The notes under the pieces are model-generated. The model was not told where the DNA came from and did not search any database. It was given only the letters and a program-made list of their open reading frames with translations. Shown here in pieces: positions 15,757-22,949 of a DNA stretch of 36,828 nt. Each line of letters starts with the position of its first letter. Position 1 is the first letter of the stretch. A program made the translations under genes and the position numbers. This DNA comes from Marinifilum caeruleilacunae (lineage in GTDB: Bacteria > Bacteroidota > Bacteroidia > Bacteroidales > Marinifilaceae): the NCBI RefSeq assembly GCF_013141825.1, contig NZ_RZNH01000049.1, positions 1 through 36,828 on the forward strand. The letters are read 5' to 3'.

Positions 15757-15885
15757 TTATAAGTAAACTCTCACCTCTTTTCCATCAATAATCACCACGA
15801 TGTACTCCCTTTCCTCACCCCCTTTTATTTGACACAGTTCTTCCAAATTTAATTGATCAAATTCTATCAGTTCTTTTAGCATCAT
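15757..15885 (-). CDS. 42-aa precursor peptide with a double-glycine leader
   Basis: A frame too short for standard gene finding, starting at two consecutive ATGs (15885, 15882). The N-terminal 23 residues end in LNLEELCQIKGG. Counting back from the second glycine this gives Leu(-12), Glu(-8), Leu(-7), Ile(-4), Gly(-2), Gly(-1), the full consensus of double-glycine leaders cut by C39-peptidase ABC exporters. The 19-residue core that follows is charged and then hydrophobic (EEREYIVVIIDGKEVRVYL) with no cysteine. No C39 exporter or modification enzyme is in the window. It lies on the same strand upstream of the cassette 3 peptide. It could be a bacteriocin-like or signalling peptide. Confidence 0.55.
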   Translation of the reverse strand: MMLKELIEFDQLNLEELCQIKGGEEREYIVVIIDGKEVRVYL

Positions 15886-16230
15886 TACGTTTTTATTTAA
15901 GTATTACAGTAGTTTAACTCACATAAAACTATTGATCATTAAATATTGAAACGAATAGCTAAGTCACTACTCATTAGTAGTTATCTAAGTAAATTTTTAA
16001 TGAAATTCGATCTTCAACCAGTCAATCGGAAATGTATTTTGCAGAATTTGTGTGCTTGAATTTTTCAGCAAGCTTACTTCGCATTGTTAATCAACTACCT
16101 AAGTAACACTAGAAATTATTGCAATTCATAAAAACCTCATCCATACACTTCGCAACAAGCTGTTTCTATGCACATTAGAAAAATATAGTTAAGTTTCTAA
16201 TTACTCGATTAGATTACACTAATCATTCGA

Positions 16231-16250
16231 TTGGATTTTATTGGATTTTA
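16231..16250. repeat. Tandem 10-bp repeat TTGGATTTTA x2 upstream of the kinase
   Basis: Two adjacent identical 10-mers, preceded by ATTCGATTGG-like words at about 16226. They lie some 45 bp upstream of the kinase -7 box, a plausible position for a response-regulator site. The function is not shown. Confidence 0.6.
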
Positions 16251-16272
16251 CAATTAGATCAAACACGAATAC

Positions 16273-16300
16273 TTTGCTTTGGTGGAGTTATTTAGATTTG
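16273..16300 (+). promoter_or_regulatory. Promoter of the histidine kinase operon (TTTG-N16-TAGATTTG)
   Basis: TTTG at 16273-16276 and TAGATTTG at 16293-16300 match the two boxes of Bacteroidota housekeeping promoters, with a slightly short 16-base spacer. The kinase start codon is 46 bases downstream. Confidence 0.5.
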
Positions 16301-16345
16301 ATCTGTAAAACATAGTTTTAATGAAAAAAAGATTACTTTTAACAT

Positions 16346-17722
16346 ATGAAAAATGTTTTTCTCAAAAGAATAGGTGTCTTAATTCTGTTGATTCTATCTA
16401 TCCTTATTTTCTCCCAAGTACTATGGTTACAGGAGCAAATAAAGAAAGAGAAGGATGCCTTTGTATCAAGATTGGAAGAGCGTTTAAGTAGTGTCATTCA
16501 TTTTCATGCCCTAAAAGGATATAGCCCAAAAAATCAGGACAAAACAGATACAACCACAATAAACATTGATGAGAGTCAGAGAAAATCGGATCATGATAAT
16601 TCTCGCGAAATAGCTCGATACGATATTAATACCAGTAAATATTCGAAGGACTTCTCATTATTTAAAGCCATTGAGGCAACTTTTACCAATAAAAGCCTGG
16701 AGCAAGGGAAAATTAAGTTAGAGGTGATTGATTCTCTTTTTCAAAACAATTTCTCTGAAATCGACATCATCTGTTGCTATAAAATGGAACTTCTTAAAAA
16801 TGAACACACAATTGACAGTTTATTTAAAAGTGAAAATGATTTTAGAGAATTAAAAAACGATTTAAATCAAATTCACTTTTCACTTGGAACTACCAATACA
16901 TATGCTTTTCGGTTCTCCTTTAAACTACACAGTTTTCCTTTCTTACAACAAATGGTATACACCATAAGTGTGTCTGGAATCGCAGTTATTCTGGTTGCTA
17001 TTTTTATGATCTGGTTACTATGGGCGCTGCAAGAAAGAATAGATCGATTGCAGTGGCGTGAGCAGGCCGTAAGAGGTATTGTACACGATCTTAAATCGCC
17101 TCTATCATTTGTATATACATTCTTAGATTATATGGCCAGCAAAGAGCAACAAGCTACGGTTAAAAAGCAAGTTGAAAATGCAAGTACCAATATATCCAAG
17201 CTGTCTGGTAAAATGGACCTGATTTTGTCTCTATTTGGGAATCAAAATCAAAAAATGCTAATCTCTCCCTCTGATATAAACTTCATGCATGTTTGCAATG
17301 AAATTTTATCTGAATTGAGAGTCGTATATCAAAACAAACAAATAGATTGCAAACTGGATTTTGATCAAGATTTAGTCCTTGCTGTAGATCCATTTTATTT
17401 TGAAGCTGTAGTACGAAACCTAATGGATAATGCCTTTAAATATTCTGACTCTACTCCCAAATTGGTAATTGAAGCTAGAAAAGAAAAATCAAAATTACAT
17501 TTGTATTTTACCGACTGCGGTTATGGGATTTCACCAATAGATCAGAAAAAGGTTTTTCGCGAATATTACAGGGCAAGTTCAACAATAAAAGGTCATGGAA
17601 TTGGCTTATCTTTTAGTATGAAAATCGTAAAATCACATAGGGGACACATTACATTGAGCAGCGATACAGGCAAAGGAAGTACATTTTGTATTATTTTACC
17701 GTCCGAAACAATTGTTACATAA
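16346..17722 (+). CDS. Membrane sensor histidine kinase
   Basis: 458 residues. Transmembrane helices at about 9-28 and 203-227 enclose a periplasmic sensor domain of about 170 residues with no recognised fold. The cytoplasmic part has an H-box GIVHDLKSPLSF (His247), an N-box VVRNLMDNAFKYS (Asn358/Asn362), G1 DCGYGIS (390-395) and G2 GHGIGLSFS (416-424), so the kinase core is complete. It is followed after 9 bp by its response regulator. It is divergent from cassette 3 and convergent with cassette 2, which suggests that it regulates the peptide cassettes or senses their product. Confidence 0.92.
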   Translation: MKNVFLKRIGVLILLILSILIFSQVLWLQEQIKKEKDAFVSRLEERLSSVIHFHALKGYSPKNQDKTDTTTINIDESQRKSDHDNSREIARYDINTSKYSKDFSLFKAIEATFTNKSLEQGKIKLEVIDSLFQNNFSEIDIICCYKMELLKNEHTIDSLFKSENDFRELKNDLNQIHFSLGTTNTYAFRFSFKLHSFPFLQQMVYTISVSGIAVILVAIFMIWLLWALQERIDRLQWREQAVRGIVHDLKSPLSFVYTFLDYMASKEQQATVKKQVENASTNISKLSGKMDLILSLFGNQNQKMLISPSDINFMHVCNEILSELRVVYQNKQIDCKLDFDQDLVLAVDPFYFEAVVRNLMDNAFKYSDSTPKLVIEARKEKSKLHLYFTDCGYGISPIDQKKVFREYYRASSTIKGHGIGLSFSMKIVKSHRGHITLSSDTGKGSTFCIILPSETIVT

Positions 17723-17731
17723 TATTAGGAA

Positions 17732-18415
17732 ATGAAAAAACTGCAAATACTTTTTGTTGATGATGATATCAACCTTGGAAATCTTATAAGTAGTGTTCTT
17801 GAAACAGATTATAATTGCCAGGTTCATTTTCAAAATACAATGATTGGCATTGAATATATCATTAAGGACCTTAAACCAGATATTATCATTTTAGATGTTG
17901 AAATAGGGACCGTAAACAGCATATCAAAAGCCAAAGAGATTGTAGAAAATCATCCACAAATTCCGCTATTATTTATTTCCTCGCACACCGATGATGAATT
18001 AATCACAAAGGGAATCGGTATAGGTGCATATGCATATATTCCCAAACCCTTATCAATTCCTTTATTGGTTACCTACATTAAACGTTTTACTTCCGAATCA
18101 CAGCAAAATAAGTTTATCGAATTAGCCAGGTATACCTTAAACTTAAACTCAAGTGAATTGCATTTTGATAGTGTATTTGTAAAAAAGCTTAGCCCCTCCG
18201 AAAAAGTTGTTCTTGAACTTTTGATGCGACAACCCAATAAAATTGTCAAGAAAGAACAAGTAATTGAAAAACTTTGCACCCAATCTTTAGAAACTCCAGG
18301 CATGGCAAGCCTTCATAATATTATTTCAAAAATACGTGAGTTGCTTAAATTGCAAAATACGATAGAAATTGGAACCATTAGAGGGGTAGGCTATATTTTA
18401 AAATGCGAGGAATAA
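17732..18415 (+). CDS. OmpR-family response regulator
   Basis: 227 residues. The receiver domain has the acidic pocket Asp10-Asp12, phospho-acceptor Asp55 in IIILDVEIG, Ser83/84 and Lys105 in YIPKPLS. The C-terminal winged-helix domain (about 130-225) has LSPSEKVVLELLMRQPNKIV and a final IRGVGYILK, typical of OmpR/PhoB DNA-binding domains. It is co-transcribed with the kinase (9-bp gap) and is probably activated by it. Candidate targets are the repeats in 15886-16345 and the elements upstream of the peptide genes. Confidence 0.92.
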   Translation: MKKLQILFVDDDINLGNLISSVLETDYNCQVHFQNTMIGIEYIIKDLKPDIIILDVEIGTVNSISKAKEIVENHPQIPLLFISSHTDDELITKGIGIGAYAYIPKPLSIPLLVTYIKRFTSESQQNKFIELARYTLNLNSSELHFDSVFVKKLSPSEKVVLELLMRQPNKIVKKEQVIEKLCTQSLETPGMASLHNIISKIRELLKLQNTIEIGTIRGVGYILKCEE

Positions 18416-18497
18416 GCATTTGATGTAAGATCGTAAGCATCTTTACCAATTATTTGTTATGGATTTTGAATTGAAAGCATCATTATCCACCCCTGTG

Positions 18498-19028
18498 TTA
18501 CTCTTGTAAAAGTTTCCTAAATATCCCTTTCATACTTTCATTACTCCACGGTTTTCCAACCATTATTATTCTATTTTCATTATCAATTAATAAAGAGGCA
18601 TCCATTATCCACTTTGGCACATTCATATTTTTAACAATATATTTATAATCAGGATCCATTATTACGTAATATTTATTTTCAACCTGTTCAATTTCCTGAA
18701 TTTTGGATATCAGAGATTCATAATTATCACCCCTGACAATAAAGAGTACAGTATAATTCTTGGGTGTTCCTATTACTTCAATATTGTTTTGCCAATCGAT
18801 AAATTCCTCATAACACGACTCACATCCGTTTAGCAGGTATACAATTGAAATGTATTTATATTGTTGTCGGAAATCTTCAAAATTTAGAATAGTATCTTTA
18901 TGGTAAACATTCTTAAACATTTTCAAATGCAAAGGCTGCATAAGAACGTCGCGAATTTCTCTCTCACGTTTTGACAAACATGATACGCAAACAATCACAA
19001 TTAAACATGTGAGTACAATATATCTCAT
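18498..19028 (-). CDS. Thioredoxin-like CxxC lipoprotein (cassette 2)
   Basis: 176 residues. The signal peptide ends with CVSC (lipid Cys17). VYLLNGCESCYEEFIDW carries Cys69-x-x-Cys72 after a strand, then a helix and a C-terminal ASLLIDNENRIIMVGKPW strand pair. This is the same architecture as the proteins at 13464 and 22382, a thioredoxin/TlpA-like fold with G-C-x-x-C in place of WCxxC. It is the last gene of cassette 2, 22 bp after the propeller. This cassette has no signal peptidase gene, and the response regulator converges on it 82 bp away. The redox function is inferred from fold and motif only. Confidence 0.7.
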   Translation of the reverse strand: MRYIVLTCLIVIVCVSCLSKREREIRDVLMQPLHLKMFKNVYHKDTILNFEDFRQQYKYISIVYLLNGCESCYEEFIDWQNNIEVIGTPKNYTVLFIVRGDNYESLISKIQEIEQVENKYYVIMDPDYKYIVKNMNVPKWIMDASLLIDNENRIIMVGKPWSNESMKGIFRKLLQE

Positions 19029-19050
19029 AGCTTTCTACATAAAGTATGAT

Positions 19051-20106
19051 TTATATTTTGAGATAAAACCACCCTAAAGGATTGATCCTATTATCAAAAT
19101 AAGCAATAAACCTTTCATTATCTTCATCTACACAAAAAGCACTAAACTCATAACCTACATCAATAGTTTTGATGTAATTCCCTTCCATATCAAAAACAAT
19201 TAACTTTGAAGGCGAAATTGAATCCAAGTCTCCATCCTTGGACTTCAAAATTCCTTTACCGCCAATATAGGAAGCCAGTATATAATTCTTATAGATTGTC
19301 ACATTCATAAAAAATTTTATTCCTTTTATTTCTTTTGCATTCCATTTAGAGCCAAAAACATTGCACCTCAAATTTCCATTTAAATCACATATTGTTAACA
19401 AATCCACAAAATTAAAGCACGAAACATATACATTATTCTTTACAGATAATGCAAAGTCCGAATAAGATTCTCTTCCTCTTATCTCTGGGAAATTATATCC
19501 ATATTCCTCAATTTTATTGGTATAAATATTTTGCTTCGTAGTTACTAAATCCATAGAGTGAGTACTTGTTGGCTTAACAGATCTACCAATAGAAATACTG
19601 TCGTTAATAAACTCATATTTAATTTGAAACAGTTCATTATCTAACATCAGTTTTCGGGATGGTTTAAATTTTTTATTGTTTAGAACACTATCCATGGGAA
19701 ATTTCCAACGTACCATTTTACCATAATCATCAACAAAAATTTCTTTGGTCTCAAAGGCACATCTGGCTTCTCCCAAACGAGATATTTCTCCGGGTCCTCG
19801 GCCAAGAAAACCGCTGCTGCTCACATATTCCAGATTATTTTTATTAAAAAAGTGAATTCCTTTCTCTCCTTTTGGAGAAAGCTCATTCACAACCAGCAAG
19901 GAGTCATAAATCAACATACTGCAATATTCAAACATTAGTTCGCTTTCAATATCTGTCACTTTATCTTTAACAGAAACTGTTCTATTCTCTGTTTCCTTAA
20001 ATGTTTTAGTATGTTTAGAATTGCTATTATTGCATGCAAACACTATAAACGAAACGAGAATAATTACCAGATTTCTTATTTCTATTCTTCTATGCGGTAA
20101 AGTCAT
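19051..20106 (-). CDS. 6-bladed beta-propeller lipoprotein (cassette 2)
   Basis: 351 residues from the ATG at 20106; a frame three codons longer would need TTG. After a basic N-terminus the hydrophobic segment ends at FAC (lipid Cys25). GFLGRGPGEISRLGEA at about 99-114 is the propeller-family loop. The rest alternates strands, ending in DEDNERFIAYFDNRINPLGW. It lies 172 bp downstream of the cassette 2 peptide and 22 bp upstream of the thioredoxin-like gene. It is expected to be anchored in a membrane facing the periplasm or cell surface. The ligand is unknown. Confidence 0.8.
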   Translation of the reverse strand: MTLPHRRIEIRNLVIILVSFIVFACNNSNSKHTKTFKETENRTVSVKDKVTDIESELMFEYCSMLIYDSLLVVNELSPKGEKGIHFFNKNNLEYVSSSGFLGRGPGEISRLGEARCAFETKEIFVDDYGKMVRWKFPMDSVLNNKKFKPSRKLMLDNELFQIKYEFINDSISIGRSVKPTSTHSMDLVTTKQNIYTNKIEEYGYNFPEIRGRESYSDFALSVKNNVYVSCFNFVDLLTICDLNGNLRCNVFGSKWNAKEIKGIKFFMNVTIYKNYILASYIGGKGILKSKDGDLDSISPSKLIVFDMEGNYIKTIDVGYEFSAFCVDEDNERFIAYFDNRINPLGWFYLKI

Positions 20107-20172
20107 AAGTTTCAAACTTTTTTATTGTGATTTTATAATCATAAAATGAAGGACACTCAATTAAAAAAATCA

Positions 20173-20271
20173 GAAGGTTATCCAATAAAGATTTTAAATT
20201 GGGCTGTAACAGTAGAGATTTTTCCAACACATAACTCCCTAGAATAATTTTCAACTTCTTAGATAACCTTC
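20173..20271. repeat. Inverted repeat between peptide and propeller genes of cassette 2
   Basis: GAAGGTTATC (20173-20182) pairs with GATAACCTTC (20262-20271) across a 79-base loop. The loop holds a smaller CCAAT/ATTGG pairing. It sits directly after the peptide stop codon in the transcript, as the stem-loops in the two other cassettes do. Confidence 0.55.
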
Positions 20272-20278
20272 AAACTAA

Positions 20279-20524
20279 TTAATATTCGGCAATAACATTA
20301 CCCCAATAAGCTTCCTCATAAGGCTTATAGCCGTAACAATAACACAAACCACGGGAGCTCCAACATCCATTTGGGCAGCCGAAACTTTGTTTAGCTAGTG
20401 CCTGTGTCATTACTTTGATATCATTTCTTGAGACATCTCCATTGGCAAGAACTATTTTTTTACTTATAAATATTGATACTGTAAATAGTACCACACTTGC
20501 GATAAAAACTATTTTTTTATTCAT
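20279..20524 (-). CDS. NVEALA-like secreted peptide precursor (cassette 2)
   Basis: 81 residues. Lys3-Lys4 is followed by a hydrophobic segment to about 20, a charged spacer, and VMTQALAK (ALA at 42-44), a diverged version of the NVEALA motif. The 37 residues after ALA hold four cysteines (50, 54, 61, 63) and are rich in Tyr, Trp and Gly. Membership rests on size, position and the ALA site rather than on close similarity, so it is less certain than for the other two peptides. It heads cassette 2. Upstream (20525-20645) are a leader element and an ACTGTTCT half-site. Confidence 0.65.
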   Translation of the reverse strand: MNKKIVFIASVVLFTVSIFISKKIVLANGDVSRNDIKVMTQALAKQSFGCPNGCWSSRGLCYCYGYKPYEEAYWGNVIAEY

Positions 20525-20562
20525 ATTTTTTTATTTTTATTTGTTCTTAAAAAAATCTAAAT

Positions 20563-20570
20563 ACTGTTCT
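20563..20570. promoter_or_regulatory. Partial dyad element, copy 3 (ACTGTTCT)
   Basis: ACTGTTCT equals the reverse complement of AGAACAGT, the right half of the dyad at 15553-15575 and 24456-24478. It lies 39 bases upstream of the cassette 2 peptide gene. An 8-base match is weak on its own. Confidence 0.25.
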
Positions 20571-20612
20571 ATCATTTCACAGCTCAGGCCTCATGGGCCT
20601 CCCTTACTTATT

Positions 20613-20641
20613 CTTTTATCCTTGCCACACAACCTCCTTTC
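20613..20641 (-). promoter_or_regulatory. Conserved leader element, copy 3 (AGGAGGTTGTGTGGCAAGG)
   Basis: On the minus strand GAAAGGAGGTTGTGTGGCAAGGATAAAAG resembles the elements at 12425-12445 and 15640-15657, with about five extra bases between GGAGGT and CAAGG. It lies about 90 bases upstream of the peptide start. Confidence 0.35.
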
Positions 20642-20725
20642 ATATTCTAATGAAGTCCGTACAGAAGCTATATATTGCTACTAGTAAGTAACAGTCTTCC
20701 GTTCTTTGTTATTTATTAATTATTT

Positions 20726-21145
20726 TCATCTTAATGTCTTTACGCTTCCTTTGATTCGTAATTCGACGAAGCCTGTGTTTGTATTGCAAAACACAGTGAT
20801 GGTTTTAAAGAAACGTCCTATATTTTTGGCTTCGTAGCTAATCTTTATTTCTGAAAATTTACCTGGCATTACAGGATGATTTGTCCATTTAGAATTTATA
20901 CAAGAACAACTGGTTTCCACATAGCGAATTAATAATGGAAAATTGCCAGTGTTTTTTAATTGAAAACAAACCTCCTTAATTTTTCCTTTTTGTATATTAC
21001 CCATATCAACTTCTGTTTTCGTAAAATCAACTTCTGTTGGTGGTGCGAATACCTGATCTACCGAGTCATCCTTGAGACAGAGCCATATAACTATTGAAAA
21101 TCCCATTACTATTAGTAAGCCTATATGATTTTTCTTCATAAACAT
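20726..21145 (-). CDS. DUF1573-family membrane-anchored protein
   Basis: 139 residues; an alternative start two codons later (21139) gives the same protein less Met-Phe. One N-terminal helix at about 8-24 anchors it. The rest has the DUF1573 pattern: VDFTKTEVDMGNIQKGK, FQLKNTGNFPLLI, ETSCSC (Cys80, Cys82), then a V/P-rich immunoglobulin-like strand ending in LRIKGSV. DUF1573 proteins are widespread small Ig-like periplasmic or surface proteins in Bacteroidota and often sit beside NVEALA/propeller genes. It lies between cassette 2 and the signal peptidase of cassette 1. Role unknown. Confidence 0.85.
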   Translation of the reverse strand: MFMKKNHIGLLIVMGFSIVIWLCLKDDSVDQVFAPPTEVDFTKTEVDMGNIQKGKIKEVCFQLKNTGNFPLLIRYVETSCSCINSKWTNHPVMPGKFSEIKISYEAKNIGRFFKTITVFCNTNTGFVELRIKGSVKTLR

Positions 21146-21201
21146 CTTAGAATAACCAGTTTAACCAAACTCATCCCTTTACAATAATTGATGTAATATA
21201 G

Positions 21202-21390
21202 TTTTCATATAATGATAAAACCAGCGATATCGACAAACAGGTATTCGGTATCGACGAACGATACCTGACCATCTATGAAGAGATTTTGGAAGGGTATAAA
21301 ATCGAAGTAGAAAGCTTGGTGCTGTGGCAGGAAAGAAAAGATTCTGTGGAAGAATATGAAGGAAGACTATGGAAATGCTTACTGTAGAAA
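21202..21390 (+). pseudogene. Gene fragment, left copy of a 120-bp direct repeat
   Basis: The plus-strand frame from 21202 to the TAG at 21388 reads KTSDIDKQVFGIDERYLTIY and then EEILEGYKIE with no usable start codon. Bases 21216-21334 recur almost exactly at 24636-24754 (exact offset 3420). I do not recognise the parent protein. Its lack of a start, its orientation opposite to all neighbours and its higher GC suggest a leftover of a lost or displaced gene. Confidence 0.6.
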
Positions 21391-21449
21391 TGTTCTGTTT
21401 GTGAAATGATGTTCCTTTTTGAAACAACAGTACCTTTTCTATTTATTTG

Positions 21450-22370
21450 TTACAACACATATAAAATCTTGCCTATAATATTTTTAAATGGAATCAAGCC
21501 AAAGGATCTTGAATCAATTGATTTTGATCGATTATCACCCAATAAGAAATAGTAATCATTTTCAAATACATATTTGTTATTAAGTCTCCCATCGATATAA
21601 ATATCATTCTCAGATTTTAATATTTCTTTCACCTCAAACTGGTTAATAATTTTTGCATAAAACTGGTAGTTTTGCATGTTGATGACAACAGTATCTCCTT
21701 TGGCAGGTATTTTAATTATAGATGCTGCATCCTCTACCCTGAGATTAAATTTTCGTTTAGGTGCTTTCAAGTATTTTAATATTCCAAGTGCTTTCAATTC
21801 ATTTACCTGTTTACCATTTAAGTGAACTTTATCAACCACCTCACCATCCAAATACTCACTATTACATTTAACAAAATTTACTTTAAAATAGGAAGTAAGA
21901 TCAAAATGTTTTGTTTCTACTATCCACTCATTAATCACTAATTTAGAAAAGTTTCTTTCCTGCTCATCACAATACCATATATCAGAAAAAATGGATATCC
22001 GTTCACCAGGAACACCAATACATCGCTTAGTTAAATAAAGAGTGTTTGAAGGGTCACGAAAAACGATTACATCACCTTTTACTGGTTTTGATCTTCCAGG
22101 CAATCTTTTTCCATTCCAGCGATCTTTTATGAGAAAATTTTCAAATTTAGTGGATATCAAAAGCAAAGTGTTCGCCCAGGGAATTTGATTTATGGATTGT
22201 GGCAACAAAGCACCATAACTTACTTTTTCAACTATTATATAACTTTTTTCATCTATGGAAGGACTCATAGATGCTGTTGGAACCCAGAATATTTCTACCA
22301 TAAAAATTCGTAGAAGAATTGTAAATAGTAGCATGATAAAAAAAGACAATATCAACTTTCTCACCTTCAT
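21450..22370 (-). CDS. Signal peptidase I paralog (cassette 1)
   Basis: 306 residues. One N-terminal helix at about 5-25, then FWVPTASMSPSI with catalytic Ser34, YLTKRCIGVPGE with general-base Lys115, and GDNRSKSIDSRSFGLIP at about 278-294. All type I signal peptidase boxes are present. About 160 residues separate boxes D and E. It is a clear paralog of the enzyme at 12488-13477, sharing the INQIPWANTLL-type segment and the box E sequence. It is the last gene of cassette 1, 11 bp after the thioredoxin-like gene. A dedicated role on the cassette peptides is inferred. Confidence 0.9.
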   Translation of the reverse strand: MKVRKLILSFFIMLLFTILLRIFMVEIFWVPTASMSPSIDEKSYIIVEKVSYGALLPQSINQIPWANTLLLISTKFENFLIKDRWNGKRLPGRSKPVKGDVIVFRDPSNTLYLTKRCIGVPGERISIFSDIWYCDEQERNFSKLVINEWIVETKHFDLTSYFKVNFVKCNSEYLDGEVVDKVHLNGKQVNELKALGILKYLKAPKRKFNLRVEDAASIIKIPAKGDTVVINMQNYQFYAKIINQFEVKEILKSENDIYIDGRLNNKYVFENDYYFLLGDNRSKSIDSRSFGLIPFKNIIGKILYVL

Positions 22371-22381
22371 CCTTTCAAATA

Positions 22382-22942
22382 CTACATTGAAGCATTAAGT
22401 ATTCTATTAATTGTTTTGATATATAGGTCTTTAATTGGTCCATTTTTCAGAGGGCTTCCAACTAAAATAATTTTATTATCACTAACTAAAAATGTATGAA
22501 ACATTTTGTCTTTTGGCAAGTTATTTATCTTTATAAACTTCATTTTAGGATCTTTAACAAAGAAAAATGTATATCCTTTGGTATCAAATAAATTTTCCAA
22601 CTCTTTGTATTCTGCAGCATGTATATGAAAGTAATAATTTACCTCATCTGAAAATTCATTTTGGGATATGAACTTGCTCCATTCATCGAATTCCATAATA
22701 CAATCATTACAAGCACCATTTATTATTGAGTAGATCTTTACATCAAAATCTAATGGTTTATACACATAGTGTTTGGGATAATATATCGAAAGAGAATCAA
22801 CATTCTTTATTTGACTGTCAATCATCCGGTGAATAGTCTCATTAATTGTGTTTTGTTTTTTACAAGCAATTGAAGTTAAGGCTATAATGATAGCAAATAA
22901 GAAGATAATGGGTGAAGTTGTTTTTTGATAATGATGAAGCAT
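22382..22942 (-). CDS. Thioredoxin-like CxxC lipoprotein (cassette 1)
   Basis: 186 residues from the ATG at 22942, which is 7 bases after the propeller stop; a longer frame from 22978 would need TTG and overlap the propeller. The signal peptide ends in SIAC (lipid Cys27). SIINGACNDCIMEFDEW gives Cys78-x-x-Cys81 in this numbering, with the G-x-C-x-x-C...W pattern of the sister proteins. A C-terminal TFLVSDNKIILVGSPL segment completes the thioredoxin-like fold. The YYPKHYVYKPLDFDVKIYSI segment parallels FYPKNFEIDEYFMDYTVAVV in the 13464 protein, so the two are clear paralogs. Confidence 0.7.
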   Translation of the reverse strand: MLHHYQKTTSPIIFLFAIIIALTSIACKKQNTINETIHRMIDSQIKNVDSLSIYYPKHYVYKPLDFDVKIYSIINGACNDCIMEFDEWSKFISQNEFSDEVNYYFHIHAAEYKELENLFDTKGYTFFFVKDPKMKFIKINNLPKDKMFHTFLVSDNKIILVGSPLKNGPIKDLYIKTINRILNASM

Positions 22943-22949
22943 ATTTTTC

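Larger units (their letters stand above)
15886..16345. other. 460-bp divergent intergenic region with short repeats
   Basis: The gap lies between the double-glycine peptide (leftward) and the kinase gene (rightward). It contains a direct repeat A[TC]CTAAGTAA at 15983-15992 and 16097-16106, a tandem TTGGATTTTA at 16231-16250, and a promoter near 16293. It is very AT-rich and shows no other reading frame that I can support. Confidence 0.5.

Noticed and set aside
16321-16345. ATG at 16321 as a longer start for the kinase
   Set aside because: It is in a different frame and gives a short protein overlapping the kinase with no known features.
12425-20641. Sigma-54 promoter reading of the GGAGGT..CAAGGC element
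   Set aside because: The GG-N10-GC spacing and the TTGC box do not fit in any copy.
21179-21427. 82-codon minus-strand reading frame
   Set aside because: It is the shadow of the plus-strand gene fragment of the direct repeat.
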